Positions 1 through 8,287 of a DNA stretch of 18,901 nucleotides are shown piece after piece. Position 1 is the stretch's first letter; every line of letters begins with the position of its first letter. The position numbers and the translations under genes are program-made. Origin of the DNA: JADKIH01 sp043747595 (GTDB taxonomy: Bacteria > Bacteroidota > Bacteroidia > AKYH767-A > 2013-40CM-41-45). Below the pieces are notes generated by a model. It worked only from the letters and a program-made list of their open reading frames with translations. It had not been told where the DNA came from and searched no databases. The stretch spans positions 1-18,901 of the forward strand of contig JAYTOX010000017.1 of NCBI GenBank assembly GCA_043747595.1. The letters are read 5' to 3'.

Positions 1-1637
1 ACAGTAGGATCACGCAAAACAAATTCAGCACTTAATGGTCCGGTACAATCGCCTTTCTCTACCATTTGGTTTTGAATATAAATTCCATCGGTAGTTGTAA
101 ATCCTACACGATGCCCCATCGTTTTTACAATATGTGCAATCAGACGTGTTGTAGTTGTTTTTCCATTTGTTCCGGAAACAGCAATGATTGGAATACGTGC
201 CGAACTTCCGGGAGGATAAAGCATATCGATAACAGGCTCTGCAACATTACGCGGCAATCCTTCTGCAGGGGCAATGTGCATTCTAAAACCTGGACCAGCA
301 TTTACTTCTAATACTGCGCCACCGTTTTCATGCAATGGTTCACGTATATCCGGCGACATAATATCGATACCGCAAATATCGAGACCGATGATACGAGCAA
401 TACGTTCAGCCATGAAAACATTATACGGGTGAACAATTTCAGTTACATCTGTTGATGTTCCGCCGGTACTTAAATTAGCCGTACGTTTTAAATGCAACTC
501 CTCACCTTTCTTTAAAACGCTATCGAGAGTTAAACTTTTTTCTTCTAACATACCCATAGTTGTATCATCAATTTTTATGGCCGTCAAAACTTTTTCATGA
601 CCATAACCACGACGTTCATCGCTATTCACAATTTCAACAAGTTGTTTTACTGTGTGAGTTCCATCGCCGGTTACCATTGCAGGAGTTCTCCTTGCTCCGG
701 CTATGAATTTATAATCGACAACCAACAAACGATAGTCGTATCCGGTAATAAATTTTTCAACGATCACTCCACGCGAAACTTTTTTAGCAATCGCAAGAGC
801 TTCCTTGGCTGCTTCCCAAGTTTGCACATTGATAGTTGCGCCACGACCATGATTTCCACCTACAGGTTTTAGAACAACAGGATAACCAATTTTATTCATA
901 GCACTTTCCAAATCTTCTTCATCGTACACAACACGACCACGAGGAACAGGAATAGATGCATTCTCTAAAAGATTTTTTGTTTCTTCTTTGTCGCATGCTA
1001 CTTCAACGGCAATACTTGAAGTAGTACTGGCAACAGTAGCTTGAATACGATGTTGGTTTACACCATATCCAAGTTGAACGAGCGAATGTTTATTCAAGCG
1101 TATCCAAGGAATTTTCCGTTTAATTGCTTCATCAACGATAGAGCCTGTAGAAGGACCAAGCCGTTCGTCTTCACGGATCTCACGCATTTTTTGAATATCG
1201 TCGGTTAAATCATATTCAACATTTTTTACAAGAGCGTCGGCAATTCGCACAGCAGCTTTAGCTGCGTATACACCAACTTTTTCTTCCATATAATTGAACA
1301 CAACATTATATACACCATGTTGCCCAGTACCACGAGTACGTCCGAAACCGCAATCCATTCCGGCAAGCGTTTGTATTTCCAAAGCAAGATGTTCAACAAC
1401 GTGGCCCATCCATGTACCATCTTTTACGCGCTTAAAAAATCCACCGGCATGCCCTTCGGAGCATTCGTGCGAATACATAGTAGGAAATTTCTTTTCTATT
1501 CGTTCAGAAAATCCCGGTATCTTATTGGTAGGCAGGTCTTCCAGTTCTTCAATGTCGAGTTTCATCACAATAAGTTTATGACGACGAATCGACCAATAAT
1601 TGGGTCCTTTCATAACCCTGATTTCAAGAATATCCAT
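1..1637 (-). CDS. cphA: Cyanophycin synthetase, N-terminal 545 residues (gene runs off left edge)
   Basis: Polymerises aspartate and arginine into cyanophycin (multi-L-arginyl-poly-L-aspartate) using ATP; a cytoplasmic enzyme. Translating the minus strand from the ATG at 1637 gives an open frame to the window edge. Residues 11-25 (GPNYWSIRRHKLIVM) and the SHECSEGHAGG segment near 57-66 are typical of the CphA N domain. HVVEH at 79-83 matches the HxxEH zinc-site motif described for some cyanophycin synthetases. An ATP-grasp domain follows from about residue 205 (KPVGGNHGRGA; VEKFITGYDYR; LEVNAGPG). The Mur-ligase-like domain begins near 485 with the P-loop GTNGKTTT at 489-496. Family members are about 870-900 residues, so roughly 350 residues lie outside the window. 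The start agrees with known CphA N-termini. The gene is divergent from cphB, with a good Bacteroidota promoter just upstream. The order of domains and motifs leaves little room for another identity. Confidence 0.95.
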   Translation of the reverse strand, partial: MDILEIRVMKGPNYWSIRRHKLIVMKLDIEELEDLPTNKIPGFSERIEKKFPTMYSHECSEGHAGGFFKRVKDGTWMGHVVEHLALEIQTLAGMDCGFGRTRGTGQHGVYNVVFNYMEEKVGVYAAKAAVRIADALVKNVEYDLTDDIQKMREIREDERLGPSTGSIVDEAIKRKIPWIRLNKHSLVQLGYGVNQHRIQATVASTTSSIAVEVACDKEETKNLLENASIPVPRGRVVYDEEDLESAMNKIGYPVVLKPVGGNHGRGATINVQTWEAAKEALAIAKKVSRGVIVEKFITGYDYRLLVVDYKFIAGARRTPAMVTGDGTHTVKQLVEIVNSDERRGYGHEKVLTAIKIDDTTMGMLEEKSLTLDSVLKKGEELHLKRTANLSTGGTSTDVTEIVHPYNVFMAERIARIIGLDICGIDIMSPDIREPLHENGGAVLEVNAGPGFRMHIAPAEGLPRNVAEPVIDMLYPPGSSARIPIIAVSGTNGKTTTTRLIAHIVKTMGHRVGFTTTDGIYIQNQMVEKGDCTGPLSAEFVLRDPT

Positions 1638-1668
1638 AAAGAAGTTTTTTTTCGTGTATTTACCGTTT

Positions 1669-1698
1669 CAAAGTAGCAAGTTTTTATGGAATGACAAA
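1669..1698 (-). promoter_or_regulatory. Putative cphA promoter (Bacteroidota type)
   Basis: Read on the minus strand, TTTG (1698-1695) is followed after exactly 19 bases by TACTTTG (1675-1669). The known Bacteroidota primary-sigma consensus is TTTG at -33 and TAnnTTTG at -7, so the -7 box is one base short of ideal. The last base lies 31 bases upstream of the cphA ATG. The match is by eye; no start-site data are available. Confidence 0.5.
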
Positions 1699-1793
1699 AA
1701 AAACTTTCAAAAAGTAGAGAATAAGCCATTTCAGATGTTAAAAAAAGAGTAAATAAAAGGTAAAATCTGCAAACCTATAAAATTCTAGATTCC

Positions 1794-1801
1794 TATATTT
1801 G
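1794..1801 (+). promoter_or_regulatory. Putative cphB promoter -7 box
   Basis: TATATTTG is a full match to the Bacteroidota -7 consensus TAnnTTTG and ends 26 bases before the cphB ATG. No TTTG is present at the expected -33 position (around 1771-1774 the sequence is AAAC), so the promoter may be weak or helped by an activator. It lies back to back with the cphA promoter in the same 190-base spacer. Confidence 0.4.
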
Positions 1802-1827
1802 CGGTCCATTCTAGATAATATACCAAT

Positions 1828-2694
1828 ATGATTCCTAAAGGAAAGTTAATCTCAATTGGGGGGGCAGAAGATAAAGGAACCGAACCGGAACCGAATTTTA
1901 TTCAGAAGAACAATCTCAATTTTTTTGAGTTACAGATACTGAGTCGTATTGTACAAGAAGCCGGAGGAAAAGATGCGAGCATTGAAGTTATAACAAGTGC
2001 ATCATCCATACCGGAAGAGATAGGGCATAATTATCTCGATGCATTTGCGAAATTGGGATGTACGAATGTTCATATTATGAATATTAGAAATCGTGAAGAA
2101 GCGATGCAGCCTGAAATGATAGAGCGAATTTCTAAATGCGACAGTGTAATGATGAGTGGTGGAAATCAATTAAGGTTGTCATCTATTTTTGGCGGCACCG
2201 ATTTTTTAGAGATCCTTACGAATCGTTACATGGAAGAAGAAACATTTGTGATAGCAGGAACAAGTGCAGGAGCAATGGCTATGTCGAACACAATGATTTA
2301 TCAAGGCAATAGTACAGAAGCATTGTTTAAAGGAGAGGTAAAGATTACGACTGGCTTAGCATTTATTAAAGACGTAATAATCGATTCGCATTTTGTTACA
2401 CGTGGGCGATTTGGGCGATTGACACAAGCAGTTGCGTCGAATCCGTCGTGTATTGGAATCGGCTTAGGAGAAGATACAGGAGTGATAATAACCGAAGGCA
2501 GGTATATGGAAGCGATGGGTAGTGGCTTAGTAATTATTATAGATGGGCATAATATCAAGCATAGCAATATCGCAGACTTAAAAGAAGGCTCACCAATTTC
2601 CATAGAGAATTTAATTGTTCATGTAATGGCCAAAGGAAATCACTATGATTTAAAGACACGGAAGTTTTATTCTGAAGTGATGGTAAGGCAGTAG
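1828..2694 (+). CDS. cphB: Cyanophycinase
   Basis: Peptidase family S51 enzyme that cuts cyanophycin into beta-Asp-Arg dipeptides. The 288-residue product is close to the 271 residues of the Synechocystis enzyme. The nucleophile elbow GTSAGA lies at 144-149 with Ser146. His188 (in DSHFVTRGR) and Glu215 (in GLGEDTG) complete the likely catalytic triad. Their spacing (42 and 27 residues) is the same as I recall for Ser132, His174 and Glu201 of Synechocystis CphB. SGGNQLRL at 110-117 supplies the conserved glutamine region. No signal peptide is visible, which fits an intracellular enzyme; secreted cyanophycinases also exist. It is divergent from cphA, so synthesis and breakdown can be controlled separately from one spacer. 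The start ATG gives the usual N-terminus leading directly into the GKLISIGGAED strand. No clear terminator hairpin follows the stop. Confidence 0.95.
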   Translation: MIPKGKLISIGGAEDKGTEPEPNFIQKNNLNFFELQILSRIVQEAGGKDASIEVITSASSIPEEIGHNYLDAFAKLGCTNVHIMNIRNREEAMQPEMIERISKCDSVMMSGGNQLRLSSIFGGTDFLEILTNRYMEEETFVIAGTSAGAMAMSNTMIYQGNSTEALFKGEVKITTGLAFIKDVIIDSHFVTRGRFGRLTQAVASNPSCIGIGLGEDTGVIITEGRYMEAMGSGLVIIIDGHNIKHSNIADLKEGSPISIENLIVHVMAKGNHYDLKTRKFYSEVMVRQ

Positions 2695-2715
2695 GGGTTT
2701 TGAAGTAAGGAAGTC

Positions 2716-2750
2716 GGGTCAAGGGTCAAGGGTCAAGGGTCAAGGGTCAA
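2716..2750. repeat. Tandem repeat, 5 perfect copies of GGGTCAA
   Basis: Five uninterrupted copies of the 7-mer GGGTCAA (TTGACCC on the other strand) lie 21 bases after the cphB stop. The copies are identical, which points to recent slippage or ongoing copy-number change. The array lies outside any gene. Its unit length is the same as the second array at 2771-2875, but the unit sequence differs. Confidence 0.95.
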
Positions 2751-2770
2751 AGCTCAGTAGTAATTTTTTA

Positions 2771-2875
<105 letters not shown>

Positions 2876-2910
2876 TGAAAAGAAATCTGAAAACCAAATA
2901 ATGATTTATT

Positions 2911-2938
2911 TACTTACTAAATATTAATTACTACTCAC
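2911..2938. repeat. Short degenerate 7-base repeat, 4 units
   Basis: Four consecutive heptads, TACTTAC, TAAATAT, TAATTAC and TACTCAC, share the pattern TAnnnAy. They resemble the degenerate left part of the array at 2771-2798. This looks like an older, decayed member of the same repeat class. AT-rich sequence makes chance similarity possible. Confidence 0.45.
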
Positions 2939-3249
2939 ATAAATTAAGTTGGAAAAAAATCTGAGTATTTCTACTGATTCTGCGAGTGAAAAATATTACT
3001 TACCAAACACTACCTCTTCAAATGAAATCAAAAATTATTGCAAAAAGTCTTCTGACATATAATTTTAGGCTAGATTCGAAAAAAGTTAGTTGGTGAAAAT
3101 TAATCACAACATTTTAAAATTAGTTTCGAATTAGATTATCTAAACATCTTTCACAGATTCTATTTTTATTTTCGACTGGTCTTGTGTGAGCAGCAAAATA
3201 TTATTTTGTCACTTTTGTCATATTACCCCTCACTATCAACCAAATAACA

Positions 3250-3280
3250 TTTGCCTAATTACATTTATATTTTATCTTTG
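3250..3280 (+). promoter_or_regulatory. Promoter of the large secreted protein gene
   Basis: TTTG at 3250-3253, then exactly 19 bases, then TATCTTTG at 3273-3280: a full match to the Bacteroidota consensus (TTTG, N19, TAnnTTTG). The -7 box ends 20 bases before the ATG at 3301, giving a short 5' leader. This is the best promoter match I found in the window and supports both the gene start and the phylum assignment. Confidence 0.7.
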
Positions 3281-3300
3281 TAAACAGGATAACTCTTTAG

Positions 3301-6300
3301 ATGAAATTAATAGCCGCATTTATTGGCATATTTTTATGTTTTTTTCTTAATTCAGCCATTTCTCAATCTAAGAAAATGTTGGTTAGGACCCTAACTGGTG
3401 TGAAAATAATGGATCTCTCTGGCCCTGTACCAGTAATTGGAGCTCAAATTCCCAGCTTTGGTGGAGGTGGCGGTGCAGTTGAGGAAGAAGTAAATATTAT
3501 GACCGATCAAGCCAATAATATTTTATTCTTAACCGCAGCTGATGCCGCAAATAATATTACCGTTTTAAATTCATCAATGTTGCCTATGCAGAATGGAATT
3601 ATTAGAGGTGATAATTCTTCTCTAGAATCGGCAATTTGTAAAATTCCATGTACTACTGATCAATATTATTTTTTCAATTATATAATGGACCCTTCGACTT
3701 TTCAAGATTCAATTTTTTATTCAATTATAGACATGTCCTTGAATGGTGGACTAGGAGCTGTTACTCAAAAAAATATTTATTTAGGTAGTGGCGTTCGAGA
3801 AGGAATGACCATTTCTCATCAGATGCGCAATGGATGTAGATGGTTACTAGTGCCAGGATTTGATACTGCAAATAATTTTCTCATCAAAGAATTTAAAATT
3901 TCAAACTCAAATGTCAGTGGGCCAATTATTTTAGATACTTATCCAATGGCTTCTTCAATTATTACTCCACATGAAATTGAATTATCATCAGACAATTTAC
4001 GGTTATGTGTTTCTACATTTTCCGTTAACCCTGTAGACCCTGATATTTTACTTTATAATTTTGATCTTGAAACCGGAACTATTTTCTCTAGACAACCACT
4101 TAGTGTAACTAATCAAGCAATATTAGGAATTGAATTTTCACCTGATGGTTCAAAAATTTATTATCAAACAAATACTTCCTCAATATCCACTTTAGGGCGC
4201 TATGATATAACTACTGCCACTAATCAAATAATAGATAATACAAGAACTAGGTATCAATCAGATCCGGAATTAGGTGGAAATGGCAGAATCTATATCGCTG
4301 GAAATTATGTAGAAAACTACATCAGTGAAATTGCAGATCCTAACAATCCACTTTTAGCAAATATTCAATATACGCGAAATGCGTATTTAGTTAACATAGG
4401 TGGCTGTCGGCCTGGTCTTTCCAATACCATAGACGGAGAACCAATTGGAACCTCAAATGTTCCAACACAAATTGACTTCACTTATTCATCTTTAACCGGA
4501 TGCAACAATTTTCAATTTTTCGACTCATCCTGTTTAGGTACATGGCAGCGTTGGGATTTCGGTGATGGTCAATTTTCATTTAATGAAAACCCTATTCACC
4601 AATATTCTGTTTCTGGAAATTATAATGTCACGTTACAAGTACTCACTTGTTCAGATACTCTAACAATTACTCACCCATTATCTGCAAACATATCAACACC
4701 GATTTTGACTGCTTCACCAGATGTAACTATATGTGTTGGAGATTCAACTTTACTTACTTCAAATGGTGCCTTATCTTATAATTGGTCACCTAACATAGGT
4801 TTAAGCTCTTCAACTGATTCAATTATTTTTGCTCATCCAACTGTTACGACAACCTATACAGTAACTGGTACATTCTCCTCTAGTTGCTCTTCAACTAAAA
4901 CTATTACTGTTAATACAAATTCTGCTAATGTTACCATTACAACATCAACCAGTACACCCACCTGTGCAGGAAATTCAGTGACTTTATCAGGAAGTGGTAC
5001 TACTCAATATCTTTGGTCTACTGGCGAAACTAGTTCTTCAATCAATACTACATCAGGAGGAGTATACTATTTAACCGGTTTTGAAAATGGATGTCAAGAT
5101 ATTGATAGTATAACTATTATTGCTAATCCTATTCCAACATTATCAATTTCTGGTGCACCTTCAATAATAATATGCAATGGTAACAACACAATTATTCAAG
5201 CAACAGGTGCAAATGCATATTTTTGGTCACCATCGGTTGGACTAAGTTCAATCACTGATTCAATTGTAACAGCTAGTCCATCTATTTCAACAATTTATAC
5301 TGTTACAGGAACAAACCAATATGGTTGTACCAGTTCTACTTCTATTTCTGTAACACCAATAAATGCCAACGTAATAATTAGCACATCTATCGACACTATA
5401 CTTTGTGCCGGAGAATCAATTTATTTAACAGCACAAGGCACCAACAATTACTTATGGTCAACGAATTCAACTAATCCAACAATCTTAGTTAGTACATCAG
5501 GACAATATGTAGTTCATGGGTTTACAAATGGATGTTCTGATTCTGATACAATTAATGTTGTCGTAAATCCATTGCCAAATGTAATACTAAACGTACCCCC
5601 TACTATTCATTTATGCAATAATTCACCGGCAACCATACAAGCATTTGGAGCTTCAACTTATTCTTGGTCACCTTCCCTTGGTCTTAATTCAACAACAACA
5701 TCAACAGTAGTTGCAAATCCAAGCTTTGAAACAATTTATACAGTAATTGGAACTAATTCTTACGGATGTTCCCTTTCTCAAACTGTAGACGTCCAACCAC
5801 ATTTTATAACTGCTTCAATAACTTCTAATGGAACGAGTAATTTTTGTGAAGGCGACTCTGTAACTCTAAATGCAATTGGGGGTCAATCTTATTTTTGGTC
5901 AACAAATGAAACAACTTCATCAATCGTTGTGAATACCACTGGCAATTATTCAGTAATGGTAAGTGATACTTTTTGTTTAGATACAACATTTTCAGCCATA
6001 AATTTTAAACCGAAACCAGTAATAAGTTTAACAATTACTCCTAATTTTGAAATTTGTGCTGGCGACTCTTGTTTACTAATATTAAATGGATCACCGAATT
6101 TGAATAAAATATGGTATTACAACTCTGTACCAATAATAAATCAGACATCGGATACTTTAATTGCTTCTTCATCGGGAAAATATTCCGTACAAGTACAATC
6201 TGTAAATGGTTGTAAAAATAGTGATTCTAGTGAAGTCAAAATATTTCCTATTCCAAATGCACAATTTTCTTCATCAACACTTGAGTGTTCGCCACATGTA

Positions 6301-7212
6301 AATTTAATTAACCTTTCAACAAATTCTACCAATTTCCTTTGGTCAATCAGTAGTCTTTACCAAACCAATACTGCAAATTTATCTTACACTTTTCCTGATA
6401 CAGGAAAGTATTCCATTACATTAGTTGCATTCAATAATTTTTGCACTGACACTATAATCACAGAAATGAATATTGGCAGAAAGCCACTATCAGGATTTTC
6501 ATTTGATAATTTATGTGGGCTCAGTAAATCGTTTACAAACTATTCAATTGGAGCTTCAAATTATACGTGGCTATTTGGTGATGGGACTTCTTCTTTTTTA
6601 ACAAACCCCGTTCATGCATATCCATCTCAAGGAAACTATGAAGTAATTTTATGTACATCTGATAATAAAGGATGCGCTGATACCATCAAAAATAAAATAA
6701 AAATAATTGAAAATATTCCTGCCGATTTTACATATACTTATGACACTTGTACTAAACTCATAAACTATATTTCTCAAAACTCATCAGATAATTACTATTG
6801 GTTATTGGGAGACGGAAATACTTCAACTGCAGTATCCCCAACCTATCAATATAAAGTGCCCGGTGAATATGAAGTAACTTTAATTACGAATCTAGGCACC
6901 AATTGCTCCGAAACATCAAAACAAAAAATCAATATCAGTGGAACGATAGAAAAACATCTTTATATTCCCAACTCCTTTACTCCTAATGCTGATGATAAAA
7001 ATGATCTATTTGAAATTGTGGGAATTGAAAATTGTTTAGAATATGAATTACAAATTTTTAATAGATGGGGAACCCGTATTTATGAAACAAAAAATTTACA
7101 TCTATTTTGGGACGGGATTTACCAAGGGAAAAGAGTGTCTTCAGGAATATATCCCTACCTTCTTAATATTAATGACATTCAAATTGAAGGTAAAATTTTG
7201 GTTCTTTATTAA
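3301..7212 (+). CDS. Large secreted PKD/Ig-repeat protein with T9SS type B sorting domain
   Basis: A 1303-residue surface or secreted protein. Residues 1-21 form a signal peptide (hydrophobic stretch ending NSAISQS). Residues 23 to about 385 resemble a beta-propeller (for example LGIEFSPDGSKIYY), with an odd run of five glycines near 54-58. A PKD domain follows at about 393-468 (WDFGDG at 418-423). Three copies of a 147-residue double Ig-like unit span about 470-910, then a diverged Ig-like stretch (about 911-1055). Two more PKD domains lie at about 1060-1217 (WLFGDG at 1090, WLLGDG at 1167). Residues 1219-1303 match the gliding-motility-associated C-terminal domain (YIPNSFTPNADDKND; IFNRWGTRIY; WDG), which directs export by T9SS (type B). 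The likely role is adhesion or surface binding; no catalytic residues are evident. The gene converges on the GNAT gene with one base between stops. It is AT-rich compared with cph and carB. Confidence 0.93.
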   Translation: MKLIAAFIGIFLCFFLNSAISQSKKMLVRTLTGVKIMDLSGPVPVIGAQIPSFGGGGGAVEEEVNIMTDQANNILFLTAADAANNITVLNSSMLPMQNGIIRGDNSSLESAICKIPCTTDQYYFFNYIMDPSTFQDSIFYSIIDMSLNGGLGAVTQKNIYLGSGVREGMTISHQMRNGCRWLLVPGFDTANNFLIKEFKISNSNVSGPIILDTYPMASSIITPHEIELSSDNLRLCVSTFSVNPVDPDILLYNFDLETGTIFSRQPLSVTNQAILGIEFSPDGSKIYYQTNTSSISTLGRYDITTATNQIIDNTRTRYQSDPELGGNGRIYIAGNYVENYISEIADPNNPLLANIQYTRNAYLVNIGGCRPGLSNTIDGEPIGTSNVPTQIDFTYSSLTGCNNFQFFDSSCLGTWQRWDFGDGQFSFNENPIHQYSVSGNYNVTLQVLTCSDTLTITHPLSANISTPILTASPDVTICVGDSTLLTSNGALSYNWSPNIGLSSSTDSIIFAHPTVTTTYTVTGTFSSSCSSTKTITVNTNSANVTITTSTSTPTCAGNSVTLSGSGTTQYLWSTGETSSSINTTSGGVYYLTGFENGCQDIDSITIIANPIPTLSISGAPSIIICNGNNTIIQATGANAYFWSPSVGLSSITDSIVTASPSISTIYTVTGTNQYGCTSSTSISVTPINANVIISTSIDTILCAGESIYLTAQGTNNYLWSTNSTNPTILVSTSGQYVVHGFTNGCSDSDTINVVVNPLPNVILNVPPTIHLCNNSPATIQAFGASTYSWSPSLGLNSTTTSTVVANPSFETIYTVIGTNSYGCSLSQTVDVQPHFITASITSNGTSNFCEGDSVTLNAIGGQSYFWSTNETTSSIVVNTTGNYSVMVSDTFCLDTTFSAINFKPKPVISLTITPNFEICAGDSCLLILNGSPNLNKIWYYNSVPIINQTSDTLIASSSGKYSVQVQSVNGCKNSDSSEVKIFPIPNAQFSSSTLECSPHVNLINLSTNSTNFLWSISSLYQTNTANLSYTFPDTGKYSITLVAFNNFCTDTIITEMNIGRKPLSGFSFDNLCGLSKSFTNYSIGASNYTWLFGDGTSSFLTNPVHAYPSQGNYEVILCTSDNKGCADTIKNKIKIIENIPADFTYTYDTCTKLINYISQNSSDNYYWLLGDGNTSTAVSPTYQYKVPGEYEVTLITNLGTNCSETSKQKINISGTIEKHLYIPNSFTPNADDKNDLFEIVGIENCLEYELQIFNRWGTRIYETKNLHLFWDGIYQGKRVSSGIYPYLLNINDIQIEGKILVLY
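4708..6030 (+). repeat. Three tandem 147-codon (441-base) double Ig-like units
   Basis: Within the secreted protein, two module types alternate. Type A has a WSP..GL motif with Trp at 495, 642 and 789 and Cys at 478, 625 and 772. Type B has an LWST or FWST motif with Trp at 572, 719 and 866 and Cys at 555, 702 and 849. Every A-to-A and B-to-B distance is exactly 147 residues, so the duplicated unit is the A-B pair. The DNA copies have diverged clearly, so the duplication is old, yet no net length change has accumulated between these landmarks. The outer boundaries (about residues 470 and 910) are approximate. Confidence 0.85.
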
Positions 7213-7213
7213 T

Positions 7214-8287
7214 TTATCTATTCCCTTGTGTATAAATTCGTGACAAAAGTAGATTGAATGCATCAATTTTATCAGAATAAATTCCCAAATTTTTCCATAC
7301 GAATGAAGTACCCTTTTTAATGAAAACAAATCCATTTTTTTTCAATAATTTAATTTCATTTTTATTGTAAGTATTTGTATTGAAACCCCAGAAACGAATA
7401 CAGAATTTATTCTCGCTTTCAAACAATTTCTTAGTAAATGAATTGACCAACGCCAACTGTTCTTTTTTATTTAATAAAGGATCGATCAATAGTTCCTCAA
7501 TGTAAGCAAAGCCTTCAGGTCTTGAATTTCCTATTAAACAGTAATTTAAAGAATCGCTAAATTGAATATAATTATTTGCGTAGGGGTTATCGTTTATTCT
7601 CCATTTCTGATAATCTTCATCCTGTTTTATTGATATACTTACATCTTTTAAATTTAGGATTGAATTTACTAAATCTAATTTCTGGGGTATTTTAGTATTC
7701 TCAATTTCACTAAGGCGAATTAATTCTTGGGGAAATCTTTTGATTGAATATATCCAAGCAAGATTAACAAATCCAAATATCTTTAATTTATCAATAAACC
7801 TATTCGCTTTGTTTAAATTGATTAAGTATTTATAAGTTTTAAAAGGATTCTTGACACAGATCCCTTGCAAAGTTTCAAAAGGTATTTCAAAACCCAATTT
7901 TAAAAATGGTTTCTTAGCATAGGTAAAGCCCCATAAAAAAGCTATACCTGACTTTTTACATTCTTCAAATAACAATTCATACATCCTTTCAAATAACTTT
8001 TGTCCTCTATAATCAGGGTGTACGAAAGTATCTTCTGATTTAGCTGTCAAAATTATTGAACCACTACTATCAATAAATTCTATTGGAATAGCACATTGAG
8101 TTCCAATAATCTTATTTTCCTTCTTATCAAGATCTTCTGCAATAACATAAATTGCCTTTCCTGATGGGCAATCTACAAACTCCCACTTAAAGTAATTATC
8201 AGGACGGATATTTCCATAGGCATCATTATAGACCTTATTAGCTAATTCCAATTCACTATTTTCCAGTAGTCTAATATTAATATTCAT
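7214..8287 (-). CDS. GNAT-family N-acyltransferase, probably two GNAT-like halves
   Basis: A 357-residue cytoplasmic protein that probably transfers an acyl group from acyl-CoA to an amine, plausibly an amino sugar given its neighbours. The N-terminal half has the GNAT core: TFVHPDYRGQKLFERMYELL at about 87-106 is the beta4-alpha3 cofactor-binding segment, and AFLWGFTYAKKPFLKLGFE at about 116-134 is the usual end of the domain. The usual RGxG of the cofactor loop reads RGQK here, so the second glycine is lost. The C-terminal half (about 228-345, with YQKWRINDNPYANNYI) resembles the second domain of two-domain GNAT proteins. The ATG overlaps the 3' end of the deacetylase-like gene by 11 bases, so the two are probably translationally coupled. 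It is the last gene of the cluster and very AT-rich. The substrate is unknown. Confidence 0.8.
   Translation of the reverse strand: MNINIRLLENSELELANKVYNDAYGNIRPDNYFKWEFVDCPSGKAIYVIAEDLDKKENKIIGTQCAIPIEFIDSSGSIILTAKSEDTFVHPDYRGQKLFERMYELLFEECKKSGIAFLWGFTYAKKPFLKLGFEIPFETLQGICVKNPFKTYKYLINLNKANRFIDKLKIFGFVNLAWIYSIKRFPQELIRLSEIENTKIPQKLDLVNSILNLKDVSISIKQDEDYQKWRINDNPYANNYIQFSDSLNYCLIGNSRPEGFAYIEELLIDPLLNKKEQLALVNSFTKKLFESENKFCIRFWGFNTNTYNKNEIKLLKKNGFVFIKKGTSFVWKNLGIYSDKIDAFNLLLSRIYTQGNR

Noticed and set aside
66..1676. Plus-strand open frames opposite cphA (for example 66-311, 597-872, 1317-1676)
   Set aside because: They lie antisense within the cphA frame, whose translation matches the family throughout; their own products are of biased composition and match no family I know.
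2301..2603. Minus-strand 100-residue open frame inside cphB
   Set aside because: It is the shadow of a well-supported cyanophycinase frame, with no start context or recognisable product.
2940..3240. Decayed gene or mobile element remnant in the spacer
   Set aside because: Stops occur in all frames, no terminal inverted repeats or transposase-like motifs are visible, and the AT-rich sequence gives no recognisable product.
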